Of a DNA stretch of 64,000 nt, positions 7,595-16,032 are shown in pieces. Within the stretch, counting starts at the first letter, position 1, and the number at the start of each line of letters is the position of its first letter. The stretch lies in contig NZ_CP036164.1 of NCBI RefSeq assembly GCF_004295485.1, forward strand, positions 1,550,001-1,614,000, read 5' to 3'. Source of the stretch: Janibacter limosus (lineage in GTDB: Bacteria > Actinomycetota > Actinomycetes > Actinomycetales > Dermatophilaceae). The notes beneath the pieces were generated by a model. That model was not told the DNA's origin. It saw nothing but the letters and a program-made list of their open reading frames with translations, and did no database searches. The translations under genes and the position numbers were made by a program.

Positions 7595-8443
7595 TCAGGG
7601 GTTGAGGTCCGACGCGGAGGCCTTGGCGAAGGCCTCCCGCATACGGGTCGTGATCGGGCCCGGCGCGGCCAGCGAGCGGCCGTCGATGGCGTGGATCGGC
7701 TGGACGTCACGCGTGCTGCTGGTGAGGAAGGCCTCCTCGGCCGACTCGAGCACGGTGAAGGGCATCGTCTCCTCGACGACGTCGATGCCCACCTCGCGGG
7801 CGTACTCGATGGCCAGCTCACGGGTGATGCCCGCCAGGCAGGCGCTCTCGAGCGGCGGGGTCCGCAGCACGCCGTCGACGACGACGAAGATGTTGCTGCC
7901 CGTGCCCTCGCACAGCTCGTCACGGTCGTTGGCGAAGATCGCCTCGCTGCCGCCCTGCGACTTGGCGTGCGCCAGGGCGATGACGTTGTCGGCGTAGGAC
8001 GTGGTCTTCAGCCCAGCGGTCGCCGCCCGCGAGTTGCGGGTCCACGGGACGGTGGCCACCGCGGTGGTGTCGGCGAAGGGGGTGACCTCCGTCGCCGTCA
8101 CGATGTAGGTCTGTCCCTGGTCACCTCGGTCGGAGCCGAGCGGGCCCGGACCGCCGGTGATCGTGTAGCGCAGCCGGCCGAAGGTGATCTGCTCCCCCGC
8201 GGCCAGAACGGCGTCGATGCCCTGCTGCAGCCGCTCGCGGTCCACGGACGGCAGCCCGAGACCGGCGAGGGTGCGATCCATCCGCGCGAGATGACGGTCG
8301 GCCGCGAAGACCTCGCCGTCGACGATCTTGCACGTCTCGAAGGCACCGTCACCGACGGTGATGCCGTGGTCGAGTGCCGCGAGTGCCGGCTGGTCCTCCC
8401 CCACGAGCGATCCGTTGACCCAGATCCTGACCTCGTTGCTCAT
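7595..8443 (-). CDS. pabC: Class IV aminotransferase, probable 4-amino-4-deoxychorismate lyase
   Basis: PLP fold-type IV enzyme of 282 residues. The N-terminal strand has IWVNGSLV and DHGITVGDGAFETCKI; the lysine expected to bind PLP is in AGLKTTSYADNVIALAHAK; the phosphate-binding end has ELCEGTGSNIFVV and PPLESACLAGITR. Paired with PabB it would convert aminodeoxychorismate to p-aminobenzoate and pyruvate for folate synthesis. D-amino-acid and branched-chain aminotransferases share the fold, so the name leans on context: its ATG overlaps the pabB stop (ATGA). The frame continues upstream to 8497 but that extension lies inside pabB. Confidence 0.8.
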   Translation of the reverse strand: MSNEVRIWVNGSLVGEDQPALAALDHGITVGDGAFETCKIVDGEVFAADRHLARMDRTLAGLGLPSVDRERLQQGIDAVLAAGEQITFGRLRYTITGGPGPLGSDRGDQGQTYIVTATEVTPFADTTAVATVPWTRNSRAATAGLKTTSYADNVIALAHAKSQGGSEAIFANDRDELCEGTGSNIFVVVDGVLRTPPLESACLAGITRELAIEYAREVGIDVVEETMPFTVLESAEEAFLTSSTRDVQPIHAIDGRSLAAPGPITTRMREAFAKASASDLNP

Positions 8444-9462
8444 GTCCCCACTCTTCCAGATGCCAACCCGATGAGGGTCTGGGCCTTGAGCTCGCACTCA
8501 GCCCACTCCCCTTCGGGGTCGGATGCCCAGGTGATGCCCGCCCCGGTGCCGAAGCGCAGCCGGCGCACCCCGTCGGGGTCCACCGTCGCGTAGAACGTGC
8601 GGATACCCACGGCGAGTTCCCCGCTCGGCCCGTCGGGATGCTCGGCGTCGACCCAGCCGACGGCCCCGCAGTAGGGACCCCGGGGCACCGGCTCGAGGGC
8701 GCTGATGGTGGAGAGTGCGCTGGACTTGGGCGCACCGCTGACCGACCCGGGAGGGAAGCTCGCGGCGAGCACGTCGGACCACGTCGTCCCGACCCGCAGC
8801 GTCCCCGCGACGTCGCTCACGAGATGGACCAGGCCGGGATGCTCCTCGGGAGCGCAGAGCCGTTGCACGACAACGCTGCCCGGCTCGCAGACCTGCTGCA
8901 GGTCGTTGCGCACGAGGTCGACGATCATGACGTTCTCCGCCACGTCCTTGGCCAACATCTGACCGAGGGTCGGGGCCGTGCCCTTGATCGGGCTGGAGCA
9001 CAGCAGGTCCCCGGCCCGGGTGACATAGCGCTCGGGCGAGGCGGTCACGACGTCCAAGCCGGCCGAGGGGACGTGCACGACCCCGGCGAAGGGGGCTGGG
9101 TTGCCTCGAGCGAGAACCGCCGCCAGATCGGGTAGCGAGGCGTCGTCGGGCAACGGCGCCTGCAGCATCGTCGTGAGGTTGACCTGGTAGACGCTCCCGG
9201 CCGCGATACGGGAGCGGATCTCCTGCACTCCTGCGACATAGGTCGAGCGTCCGAGCGAGGAGCTCCAACCGGTGACCGCGGGCCAGCGCGTGTGGTCGCC
9301 GGGAGGGGATCCCCCTTCGACCCGGCGCGCGAAACGGACGGCCGTGAGGGCGCCCTCGAAGTCGAGCACGACGGCCCAGCCCCCGGACTCGAGATCGGCC
9401 GGGTCGTGACTGACCTCGATCGGGTCGAGCCACGTCGTCGTGCCGAATCGCGCGAACTCCAC
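8440..9462 (-). CDS. pabB: Aminodeoxychorismate synthase component I (PabB)
   Basis: Chorismate-utilising enzyme of 340 residues that aminates chorismate at C4. It holds essentially the C-terminal chorismate-binding domain: GSVYQVNLTTMLQAPLP, ASPERYV, SSPIKGTAPT (the PIKGT signature), DVAENVMIVDLVRNDLQQVC, FPPGSVSGAPK and GIRTFYATVD. The PIKGT sequence is the form typical of PabB; anthranilate synthase usually has PIAGT. The long N-terminal region of TrpE is absent, as in short actinobacterial PabB proteins. The GTG at 9462 is chosen; further extension runs into a divergent gene. Its glutamine amidotransferase partner is not in the window. Confidence 0.85.
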   Translation of the reverse strand: MEFARFGTTTWLDPIEVSHDPADLESGGWAVVLDFEGALTAVRFARRVEGGSPPGDHTRWPAVTGWSSSLGRSTYVAGVQEIRSRIAAGSVYQVNLTTMLQAPLPDDASLPDLAAVLARGNPAPFAGVVHVPSAGLDVVTASPERYVTRAGDLLCSSPIKGTAPTLGQMLAKDVAENVMIVDLVRNDLQQVCEPGSVVVQRLCAPEEHPGLVHLVSDVAGTLRVGTTWSDVLAASFPPGSVSGAPKSSALSTISALEPVPRGPYCGAVGWVDAEHPDGPSGELAVGIRTFYATVDPDGVRRLRFGTGAGITWASDPEGEWAECELKAQTLIGLASGRVGT

Positions 9463-9687
9463 GCGATGAGGATAGGCGGACAGGGTCCGCCGGCCGACGC
9501 CCAGCGGCAAGTGGGCGGCAAGTTGACGTCGTCGCTGGCTCTCGGCGGCCTGACCGTCGTATTTTGACCCGCGAGAGCTCCGGGGAGTGAGGGACACGGG
9601 GCCGTCCTCATCGAGGACGGCCCCGTCCTCGATGTGCAGCCCGGGATATTCGCGACGGGGCCGGCGGGTTTCAGGCAGGGTGTGGGC

Positions 9688-10542
9688 ATGAGGCGGTCTC
9701 CGGGGGGCACGTGGTTGCACCGGCTACGGCGTGAGAGCGGGTTCACCCAGAGCGACCTGAGTCGCCTGTCCGGGGTCAGCGTGCGCACGATCCGCGGGAT
9801 CGAGCGCGGCGAGATCCTCACCCCGCAGATCGCGACGCTGCAGCAGATCGTCCTCACCCTGGGCCTGTCGCCCGAGACGCAGGCGGAGTTCATGCACGCC
9901 TGGGCCACGCCGCCGCAAGCGGGCTTCGACCAGCTGCTCGTCGACCCGCACCTGAGCGAGATCGAGCACATCGATGCGCTCACCCGCGGCACGCTCGGCA
10001 GCTATCGCGTCATCAGCCAGGTGTGGCGCACCCGGGTGTCCACGGATCGGCGACTGGCCCACACCTGGTGCCACTCGGCCATCGTCGCCGTCGAGGACGG
10101 GATGGACCGGGTCTTCAACGTGCAGAGCGGCGACGAGGGGACATCGGCCGCGGACCTCGACTTCACCCCGCTGCTCGGGTGCCGCCTGCGCAGTCGGCGT
10201 GACTTCCCCGAGAGCAATGTCGTCGTCTTCGAGGTGGCACTCCCCCGCTCCCTGGCCAAGGGCGAGACGCACGCCTACGCCTACCAGGTCGACGACAACA
10301 GCGACCGTACGGCGCACCGCGCCGACTCCGACGGATTCGTCTGGGGACCACCGCACACGGCCCGCTCGCTCGTCGTCTCCGTGGAGTTCGCGACAGCGCC
10401 CGCCCAGGTGACCCGCATCGAGCGGCCCCCGGGTCAGGACTTCCTCTTCCACGACGCAGTGCAGCTCGACGAGGCCAACCGCGCCTCCCTCGTCATGGAG
10501 GACGCCGGTCCCGGCGCCTTCGGCTTCGCCTGGATCTGGTGA
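9688..10542 (+). CDS. XRE-family transcriptional regulator with unassigned C-terminal domain
   Basis: The first 60 residues form a helix-turn-helix of the Cro/CI type: WLHRLRRESGFTQSDLSRLSGVSVRTIRGIERGEILTP. The remaining 220 residues are mostly beta-rich and match no family I can name; they contain GDEGTSAADLDFTPLLGCRLRSRRDF and a tail ending in GPGAFGFAWIW. A sensory or dimerisation role is likely but not shown. The ATG at 9688 is preferred over an in-frame ATG at 9634 because the HTH then begins a few residues in. It is divergent from pabB and converges on the sigma factor gene, with 22 bases between stops. Confidence 0.75.
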   Translation: MRRSPGGTWLHRLRRESGFTQSDLSRLSGVSVRTIRGIERGEILTPQIATLQQIVLTLGLSPETQAEFMHAWATPPQAGFDQLLVDPHLSEIEHIDALTRGTLGSYRVISQVWRTRVSTDRRLAHTWCHSAIVAVEDGMDRVFNVQSGDEGTSAADLDFTPLLGCRLRSRRDFPESNVVVFEVALPRSLAKGETHAYAYQVDDNSDRTAHRADSDGFVWGPPHTARSLVVSVEFATAPAQVTRIERPPGQDFLFHDAVQLDEANRASLVMEDAGPGAFGFAWIW

Positions 10543-10564
10543 CAGCCGGGACCGACCTCCCGCC

Positions 10565-11338
10565 TCAGGCCTCGATCCGGGTGCGCAGACGCGTGCAGAT
10601 GCTCGTGAGGATCCGCGAGACCTGCATCTGGCTGACGCCGATCCGCTCCCCGATCTCCTTCTGGGTGAGGTCCGCGCCGAACCTCAGGCTGATGATCCGC
10701 CGCTCCCTCGCGTCGAGATCCTTCATCGCCGCCCGGAGCGAGATCAGGGTCACCGACCTGGTGTAGGGATCCTCGTCCGACGAGAGGGTGTCGGCCAGCG
10801 GCATGGAGGACTCCGCCCCGACGGGTACGTCGAGCGATGAGGACCGGTAGCGCTCCCCCGCGGCACGGGCGTCGCGCACCGCCTCCACGTCGACGCCGAG
10901 CTCCTCGGCCACCTCGACGTCGTCGACCTCGCGCTGCTTCTCCTGGCGTAGGTGGCCGATGGCGTCGCGCACGTCGTGGTGCAGCTCCTGCAGACCCCGC
11001 GGCGGGCGCACGGCCCAGCCGTGGTCGCGGAAGTACCGCTTCAGCTCTCCGTTGATCGTCGGCACCGCGAAGGCGGTGAAGCCGTGGCCGCGATCCGGCC
11101 GGTAACGTCGGGCGGCGAGGACGAGACCGAGCATGGCCACCTGCTCCAGGTCCTCGCTCTCGATCCCTCGGCCCTCGAATCGGCGAGCCAGAGCGAGGGC
11201 GAGTCCGCGGTTGCGGACGACGACCTGCTCCCGCAGACGGCTGGCTTCAGCGGCATCGCTCTGCTCGTAGGCCCGCGTGAGCAGCTCGGCCGCTTCCTGG
11301 TCACGGCTCTCGTGGACGGAATGCGACATCGTTGACAT
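10565..11338 (-). CDS. RNA polymerase sigma factor, SigB/SigF type (group 3)
   Basis: A 257-residue alternative sigma factor. Region 2 is seen as ESEDLEQVAMLGLVLAARRY and FTAFAVPTINGELKRYFRD, the hallmark of stress/sporulation SigB/SigF/SigG proteins; region 3 follows, and region 4.2 is LTQKEIGERIGVSQMQVSRI. It should direct polymerase to general stress genes. No anti-sigma or anti-anti-sigma gene is adjacent, so partner-switch control would have to come from elsewhere. The ATG at 11338 is chosen because GGAAGG lies six bases upstream; the next ATG, three codons in (11329), is an alternative. It is divergent from the PRC-barrel gene. Confidence 0.88.
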   Translation of the reverse strand: MSTMSHSVHESRDQEAAELLTRAYEQSDAAEASRLREQVVVRNRGLALALARRFEGRGIESEDLEQVAMLGLVLAARRYRPDRGHGFTAFAVPTINGELKRYFRDHGWAVRPPRGLQELHHDVRDAIGHLRQEKQREVDDVEVAEELGVDVEAVRDARAAGERYRSSSLDVPVGAESSMPLADTLSSDEDPYTRSVTLISLRAAMKDLDARERRIISLRFGADLTQKEIGERIGVSQMQVSRILTSICTRLRTRIEA

Positions 11339-11456
11339 GGGGGGCCTTCCAAAAAAGGAACCACGCCCAGCCACGGTCACGAGCCGGAATTTGTCCTCAA
11401 AGCAAAGCACAGGTTCTCGGTGCAGGCAACGGGAACACCCGATTGATCACGTCTAC

Positions 11457-11484
11457 GGTGCATGTATGTCCTGCCCTCGGGTAG
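11457..11484 (+). promoter_or_regulatory. Possible SigB/SigF-type promoter of the PRC-barrel gene
   Basis: GGTGC (11457-11461) and GGGTAG (11479-11484) are separated by 17 bases, a partial match to the actinobacterial SigF/SigB pattern GGWWT-N16/17-GGGTAY. It lies 42 bases before the GTG start of the PRC-barrel gene and opposite the sigma factor gene, which would make the pair sigma factor and target. The -35 match is weak. Confidence 0.35.
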
Positions 11485-11526
11485 CCACCTCTGTGTGAAT
11501 TGAATCGTCGGTCAGGGAGTCATGTT

Positions 11527-11844
11527 GTGCCGGATCCACTCGCCACTGCGGGCAGGTACCTGGGCAGGGCGGTGCGCACGCGCAAGGGCGTCCTCCTCGG
11601 CCGCGTCAGCGACGTGCTCTCCGACGCGGAGTCGCGGAGCCCCCAGTGGTTGGTCGTACGCCTGAAGGGCGCCGTCCCTCGTCACCGGCCACTTCCACTC
11701 CAGCTGGTGCTGGACGACGAAGTCGACCTCGTCGTCCCGATCAGCGCCGACGTGCTGCGATCTGCGCCGGTGGCCAGGGTCGCCACCCACCTGGTGTCGA
11801 GCCAGGAGATGAGCTGGCGGCGCTACTGGTCGATGGCTTGGTGA
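11527..11844 (+). CDS. Small PRC-barrel-like protein
   Basis: A 105-residue protein whose first half looks like a PRC-barrel: GRYLGRAVRTRKGVLLGRVSDVLSD, then PQWLVVRLKG and a beta-rich stretch with DDEVDLVVPI. PRC-barrels occur in RimM, photosynthetic reaction centre subunit H and many small actinobacterial stress proteins; no specific function is known for this one. The GTG at 11527 is preceded by CAGGGAG at good spacing, and an earlier in-frame TTG at 11500 has none. It stands alone, divergent from the sigma factor, and may be in its regulon. Confidence 0.6.
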   Translation: MPDPLATAGRYLGRAVRTRKGVLLGRVSDVLSDAESRSPQWLVVRLKGAVPRHRPLPLQLVLDDEVDLVVPISADVLRSAPVARVATHLVSSQEMSWRRYWSMAW

Positions 11845-11932
11845 GTTCTGGACGGACCCCGGGCGTGACCTGTGACCTCCCATCGGCCATGCTCTGACCA
11901 GGACGACGCGTCGACCCATTGATAGGTGACTC

Positions 11933-12607
11933 ATGCACAACGATCAGCTGGCCCGAATCGTCGAGGCCCTCTCCCAGGAGCCCGAGGAGGACTACACCCT
12001 GCAGCAGGTCGTGACCGAGGCGGTGAAGAACATCCCCGGCTGCACCATGTGCAGCGTCTTCCTCCGCCAGGGCTCCTCCGTCGAGATCGCTGCGAGCACC
12101 GACCCCACGGCCAAGCGCGTCGACGAGCTGCAGTTCGAGATGGACCAAGGTCCGTGCCTGTCCGTCCTGAGCGAGCAGGAGATCGCCCTCGTGCGCGACA
12201 CGCAGAACGAGCCGCGTTGGCCGCTGTGGGCCGGCTCGGCGAGCGAGCTCGGTCTGCGCTCATCCCTGAGCGTGCGCCTGGACTACTCCGCCCCCCGGCT
12301 GGCCAGCCTGAACATGTACTCGGACTCCGTCGACGGCTTCGACCAGGACGCCATCGACCGCGCCCTGGTGTACGCCCGCCTGGCATCGGTGTCGCTGGGC
12401 CTCGCACGGGAGATCACCGGGCTGCGCAGCGCCCTGCAGAACCGACTGGTGATCGGTGCCGCTCAAGGCATCCTGATGGAGCGCTACGGCCTCAGCCTCA
12501 ACCGCGCCTTCGAGGTCCTGCGCCGACGCTCCAACGAGACCAACACCAAGCTCTACGAGGTCGCACAGACCGTCCTCGACGGCGGAGACGTCCTGGCCGC
12601 CAGCTGA
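11933..12607 (+). CDS. GAF-ANTAR domain protein
   Basis: A 224-residue regulator. Residues 1-150 form a GAF domain (VKNIPGCTMCSVFLRQG, FEMDQGPCLSVL, GLRSSLSVRL, LNMYSDSVDGFD). Residues 160-220 are an ANTAR domain (LQNRLVIGAAQGILMERYGLSLNRAFEVLRRRSNE), an RNA-binding fold that stops premature transcription termination by binding paired hexaloop hairpins. Actinobacteria carry many such proteins, some tied to stress or to ethanolamine and amide use; the ligand here is unknown. It follows the PRC-barrel gene by 88 bases in the same direction. Two overlapping frames in this interval are shadows. Confidence 0.88.
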   Translation: MHNDQLARIVEALSQEPEEDYTLQQVVTEAVKNIPGCTMCSVFLRQGSSVEIAASTDPTAKRVDELQFEMDQGPCLSVLSEQEIALVRDTQNEPRWPLWAGSASELGLRSSLSVRLDYSAPRLASLNMYSDSVDGFDQDAIDRALVYARLASVSLGLAREITGLRSALQNRLVIGAAQGILMERYGLSLNRAFEVLRRRSNETNTKLYEVAQTVLDGGDVLAAS

Positions 12608-12672
12608 GGGCGCCGGGGCGGGATGGGGGTGCCGGCGGGTGCCCTGCGTCGAGCCCTGCGCCCACCCCGCGC

Positions 12673-13284
12673 TCACCCGTCCGAGGGCGGCGCCGGGATC
12701 GGGTGGTGCTGCAGGGCGGTGGCCACGGCCACGAGATTGGCTGCCATCGTGCGACCCGTCGAGCGTGACCAGTCGTGTCCGTGGTCGGTCTCGGTGTACG
12801 TGGGTCCGGGCCCCGGACCCATGTTCCAGTAGGTCCAGGCCTGTCCCGGGATGGTGAAGCCGATGTCCCCCAGTGCTCCACTGATCTCGGCGATGACGTG
12901 GTGGGCACCGTCCTCGTTGCCCGTGACGACGACCCCGGCGACCTTGTTGTAGGCGAGCGGGACACCGGCGTCATCCGTCTCGCTGATCATCGCGTCGAGA
13001 CGCTCCAGGACCACCTTGGCCACGCTCGCCGGCTGGCCCAGCCACGTGGGCGTCGCGATGACGAGGATGTCGCTCGCGACGATCTGGGCGCGGACAGCCG
13101 GCCACTCGTCGCCCGTCCCCATGTCGCTCTGGACCCCGAAGGGGATGCGCAGGTCGACGACGCGCTGGACATCGACATCGACGCCGTGGTCGATCAGTGC
13201 CGCGATGACCTCGTCGGCCAGAGCCCTGGTGTTGGACGGCTCGGGCGATGGCTTGAGCGTGCAGTTCAGGATGAGTGCCTTCAT
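12673..13284 (-). CDS. NADPH-dependent FMN reductase / flavodoxin-fold protein
   Basis: A 203-residue flavodoxin-like oxidoreductase. The N-terminal strand and phosphate loop read KALILNCTLKPSPEPSNT; the second flavin-contact segment is VIATPTWLGQPASVAKVVLERLD; GVVVTGNEDGAHHVIAEISGAL follows, typical of the NADPH-dependent FMN reductase family. It probably reduces quinones, dyes or metal complexes with FMN as cofactor; the physiological substrate is unknown. It is divergent from the FUSC-type gene, with about 130 bases between starts, and monocistronic on its strand. The large open frame on the opposite strand over this gene is a shadow. Confidence 0.82.
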   Translation of the reverse strand: MKALILNCTLKPSPEPSNTRALADEVIAALIDHGVDVDVQRVVDLRIPFGVQSDMGTGDEWPAVRAQIVASDILVIATPTWLGQPASVAKVVLERLDAMISETDDAGVPLAYNKVAGVVVTGNEDGAHHVIAEISGALGDIGFTIPGQAWTYWNMGPGPGPTYTETDHGHDWSRSTGRTMAANLVAVATALQHHPIPAPPSDG

Positions 13285-13416
13285 CCTCGCGTCCTACCCC
13301 CTGGACCCGCCGCAAAACCACTCGCTGCTGCCGGCCCAGGCGCATGCTGCCTCGACCTCGCGGGTATCCGGGACTCACCCGGAGGAGAGTCCTGCGGGGT
13401 CGAGAGGGGACACGGC

Positions 13417-14553
13417 GTGACGACAGATCCGCGAGGACCGGCGCACGACACCGCCCGCGGACGGCCGTCGCGTCCGCCCCACTGGAGAGATCGGGCGTGG
13501 GCGCGTGCCAGCGCCGTGATCCCGCCGCTGGGCTCGCACGGGACCCGGGGCGAGCTCATGCAGATCGTCAAGGCGGTCGTGGCCGGCGTCCTCGCCTGGC
13601 TCGTCGCTGGCGACCTGCTGGGGCTCGAGTCGGCCTTCCTCGCGCCGTGGACGGCGCTGCTCACGGTCCACGCGACGGTGTACCGCTCGTTGACCCGCGG
13701 CTCCCAGGTCGTGGGCGCCACGGTGCTCGGGGTCCTCGTCTCCTACCTCGTCGTCGAGCTGGCGGGTTACAGCGCCCTCGCCCTCGGCGTCGCCATGCTC
13801 GTGGGCATGCTCGCCGGCCTGCTCCGGCCGATCCGCAACGAGGGCAGCACCGTGGCGACCACGGCGCTCTTCGTCATCACCGCCGGGCAGGCGGAGCAGG
13901 CGCCCATGCTGGTCGACCGGCTCTCCGCGACGGGTATCGGCGTGGCAGCGGGACTGGTGGTCAACGCCCTGCTCCTCGCGCCCCTGAACGACCTCAGCGC
14001 CCGCCGGCAGATCGACTCGGTGTGCCGGCGCCTCGGCACACTCATCACGAAGATGGCCGACGAGCTGCCCGCCCGCGAGGACGTGGACGCGCAGGGCTGG
14101 ATCCAGCAGTCACGCGAGACGGATGCCGCTCTCGGCCGGGCCTGGGAGCTCGTGCGCCACACCCGCGAGGCCAGGTTTGCCAATCCCCGCAGGATGCCTG
14201 AGGACCTGGGCCCCTCCGACTACGAGGCCCTGCTCCTGCGTCTCGAGGAGGGGATCGCGCAGACTCGTGCCATCGCCCGCACGATCCACCAGGCCGACGG
14301 GGAGCACACCGGGTGGAGCGAGCAGTTCAGCCGGCGGTGGTTGCACGCCCTCGCGGCGCTCGGCGACCAGCTCGACCACCCACGAGAGCAGGCACCGAGC
14401 CAACGTCCGGAGCTCGAGTCGCTCGTGTCCGACCTGTCATCAACGGACCTGTCCCGGGACCACTGGCTCGCGTACGGGTCCCTCATCGACTCCACGCTCC
14501 ACATCAGCGATGTGGTTGACGACATCACGGGCCCACGTCGCGTGTCCGTCTGA
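13417..14553 (+). CDS. FUSC / aromatic acid exporter-like membrane protein
   Basis: A 378-residue protein. After a basic N-terminus come hydrophobic segments between about 50 and 190 (VVAGVLAWLVAGDLLGL, LLTVHATVYRSL, VVGATVLGVLVSYLVVELAGY, ALALGVAMLVGMLAGLL, GIGVAAGLVVNALLLAPL), the layout of the FUSC/ArAE family, then a helical cytoplasmic half rich in Arg and Glu. Family members such as AaeB and YccS export aromatic acids or are of unknown role; no substrate can be assigned. The GTG at 13417 has GAGAGGGG before it. The 3' end overlaps the converging oxidoreductase gene by 29 bases. Confidence 0.75.
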   Translation: MTTDPRGPAHDTARGRPSRPPHWRDRAWARASAVIPPLGSHGTRGELMQIVKAVVAGVLAWLVAGDLLGLESAFLAPWTALLTVHATVYRSLTRGSQVVGATVLGVLVSYLVVELAGYSALALGVAMLVGMLAGLLRPIRNEGSTVATTALFVITAGQAEQAPMLVDRLSATGIGVAAGLVVNALLLAPLNDLSARRQIDSVCRRLGTLITKMADELPAREDVDAQGWIQQSRETDAALGRAWELVRHTREARFANPRRMPEDLGPSDYEALLLRLEEGIAQTRAIARTIHQADGEHTGWSEQFSRRWLHALAALGDQLDHPREQAPSQRPELESLVSDLSSTDLSRDHWLAYGSLIDSTLHISDVVDDITGPRRVSV

Positions 14554-16018
14554 CGGGCCGTGGCGGCAGGTCACGCGCCGCGGGGCCCTCGAGCACCTCG
14601 CCGGTGGCCGTGAATCGAGATCCGTGCAGGGGGCAGTCCCAGGTGCTCTCGGCGTCGTTCCACTCCACGACGCCGCCCAGGTGGGTGCACAGCGCGGAGA
14701 CCGCGCAGCTGCGTCCGTCGACGGTGGACCGGGCCACGGGGACGGCCCCGGCACGACCGACCTCTCCGGCACCCTCCGCTGGGCTGCCGGGACGAAGGGG
14801 GTGCAGCACCACCTCAGCCGCCCCGGTGACGATGCCCATCGCGACGCGGGCGTTGATGCCCACCAGGGCGGCCACGGCCTGCGGACGGCTGATGCGACGG
14901 TGGATCGGTCGCGACCAGGGCATCTGTCCGCCGAGGATGCTGGCACTGATGTCGAGGGCCGCTGCGACGCCGTTGGTCATGCCCCACTTGTCGAAGCCGG
15001 TGGCGACGTGCACGTGCCCCAGCCCCCGTGGCATGGCGCCGACGAAGGGGAAGCCGTCGTGCGAGCGGTAGTCCTGGGCGGACCACGCGTGCGTCTCCAC
15101 GGCGTCGGGGAAGTGCGTGGCGGTCCACTCCCTCAGCCGGTCGACGTGCCCACGCTCGGACCGGGTGCGCCCGACGGGGTGGCTCTCTCCGCCCACGAGC
15201 AGTCGTGGCCCGGGCGCGTCACGCACCGACCGGGTCGGGCCACCGGCCGAGATCAGCATCAGCTCCGGCGGGGTCGGGTGGTCGAAGGCGAGGGCATAGG
15301 AGCGCGAGGCGCTCAGCTTGGCGAAGTACCCGCCCCGGTCGAGCACCGGTGTGCCCGTGGCGAGGACGACCTGGTCGCAGCGGGTCGCGCCGCGGGTGTG
15401 CCGCACGACCGGTCGCAGGGACTGGCCCATGCCGGTGACCCGGGCCCCGGTCACCACCCGGCCCCCGTGGGCGCGCAGGTCCTCGACGAGCGCGTCCAGG
15501 AGGTCCATCGGGTCCAGCTGTGCCTGGTCGTCGAGCACCACCCCACCGACGTGCTCGAAGGGCACGGGAAGGTCCTCGGTCCAGCGCACGGGCAGCCCGA
15601 GCCGCGACGCCGCCTCGAGCTCGGCCCGGGCCAGGTCGAGGCCGCGACCGGGATCCGCTGCGTAGGTCACGGCCGGCCGCACCTGGTGGGGCACGTCGTG
15701 CTCCTCGCAGTAGCGCAGCAGCCAGTCCCGCCCTTCGCGGTTGCCCGCGACGTACCCGGCGACCACCTCCTCAGACTGCCGGCGCAGCAGCTGCGAGTAC
15801 CGCGTGCCCTGCAGCAGCGAGACCTTGGCCGTGCTGTGCCCGGTCGTCACCGCACCGACGTCGCGCGCCTCGAGCACCACGACCTCGCGGCCGGCGCGAG
15901 CGAGGAGGAGCGCCGTGACGAGGCCGGTGATGCCCGCGCCGACGACGACGTCGTCGCACCGCTCCACCGGGTCGTCCGAGGTCATGGGCGCGCGCGGTGC
16001 GCGCCAGAGCGAGGTCAT
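14525..16018 (-). CDS. FAD-dependent oxidoreductase with C-terminal Rieske domain
   Basis: A 497-residue two-domain protein. Residues 22-50 form the FAD-binding motif DVVVGAGITGLVTALLLARAG of the D-amino-acid oxidase fold, with YAADPGR, ATGTPVLD and TGFDKWGMTNG further on. The last 80 residues are a Rieske [2Fe-2S] domain with ligands in ALCTHLGG and DCPLHGSRF (CxH and CxxH). This arrangement resembles Bacillus YhfW-type proteins, whose reaction is unknown. The ATG at 16018 lies 14 bases from the end of the CocE/NonD gene on the same strand, so it probably belongs to that operon. Its 3' end overlaps the FUSC gene. Confidence 0.82.
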   Translation of the reverse strand: MTSLWRAPRAPMTSDDPVERCDDVVVGAGITGLVTALLLARAGREVVVLEARDVGAVTTGHSTAKVSLLQGTRYSQLLRRQSEEVVAGYVAGNREGRDWLLRYCEEHDVPHQVRPAVTYAADPGRGLDLARAELEAASRLGLPVRWTEDLPVPFEHVGGVVLDDQAQLDPMDLLDALVEDLRAHGGRVVTGARVTGMGQSLRPVVRHTRGATRCDQVVLATGTPVLDRGGYFAKLSASRSYALAFDHPTPPELMLISAGGPTRSVRDAPGPRLLVGGESHPVGRTRSERGHVDRLREWTATHFPDAVETHAWSAQDYRSHDGFPFVGAMPRGLGHVHVATGFDKWGMTNGVAAALDISASILGGQMPWSRPIHRRISRPQAVAALVGINARVAMGIVTGAAEVVLHPLRPGSPAEGAGEVGRAGAVPVARSTVDGRSCAVSALCTHLGGVVEWNDAESTWDCPLHGSRFTATGEVLEGPAARDLPPRPVRRTRDVGP

Positions 16019-16032
16019 GGTGTCTCCTTCGG

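Noticed and set aside
12775..13416. Upstream extension of the FUSC frame over the FMN reductase gene
   Set aside because: It is antisense to a well-supported flavodoxin-fold gene. The GTG at 13417 with a ribosome site is the better start.
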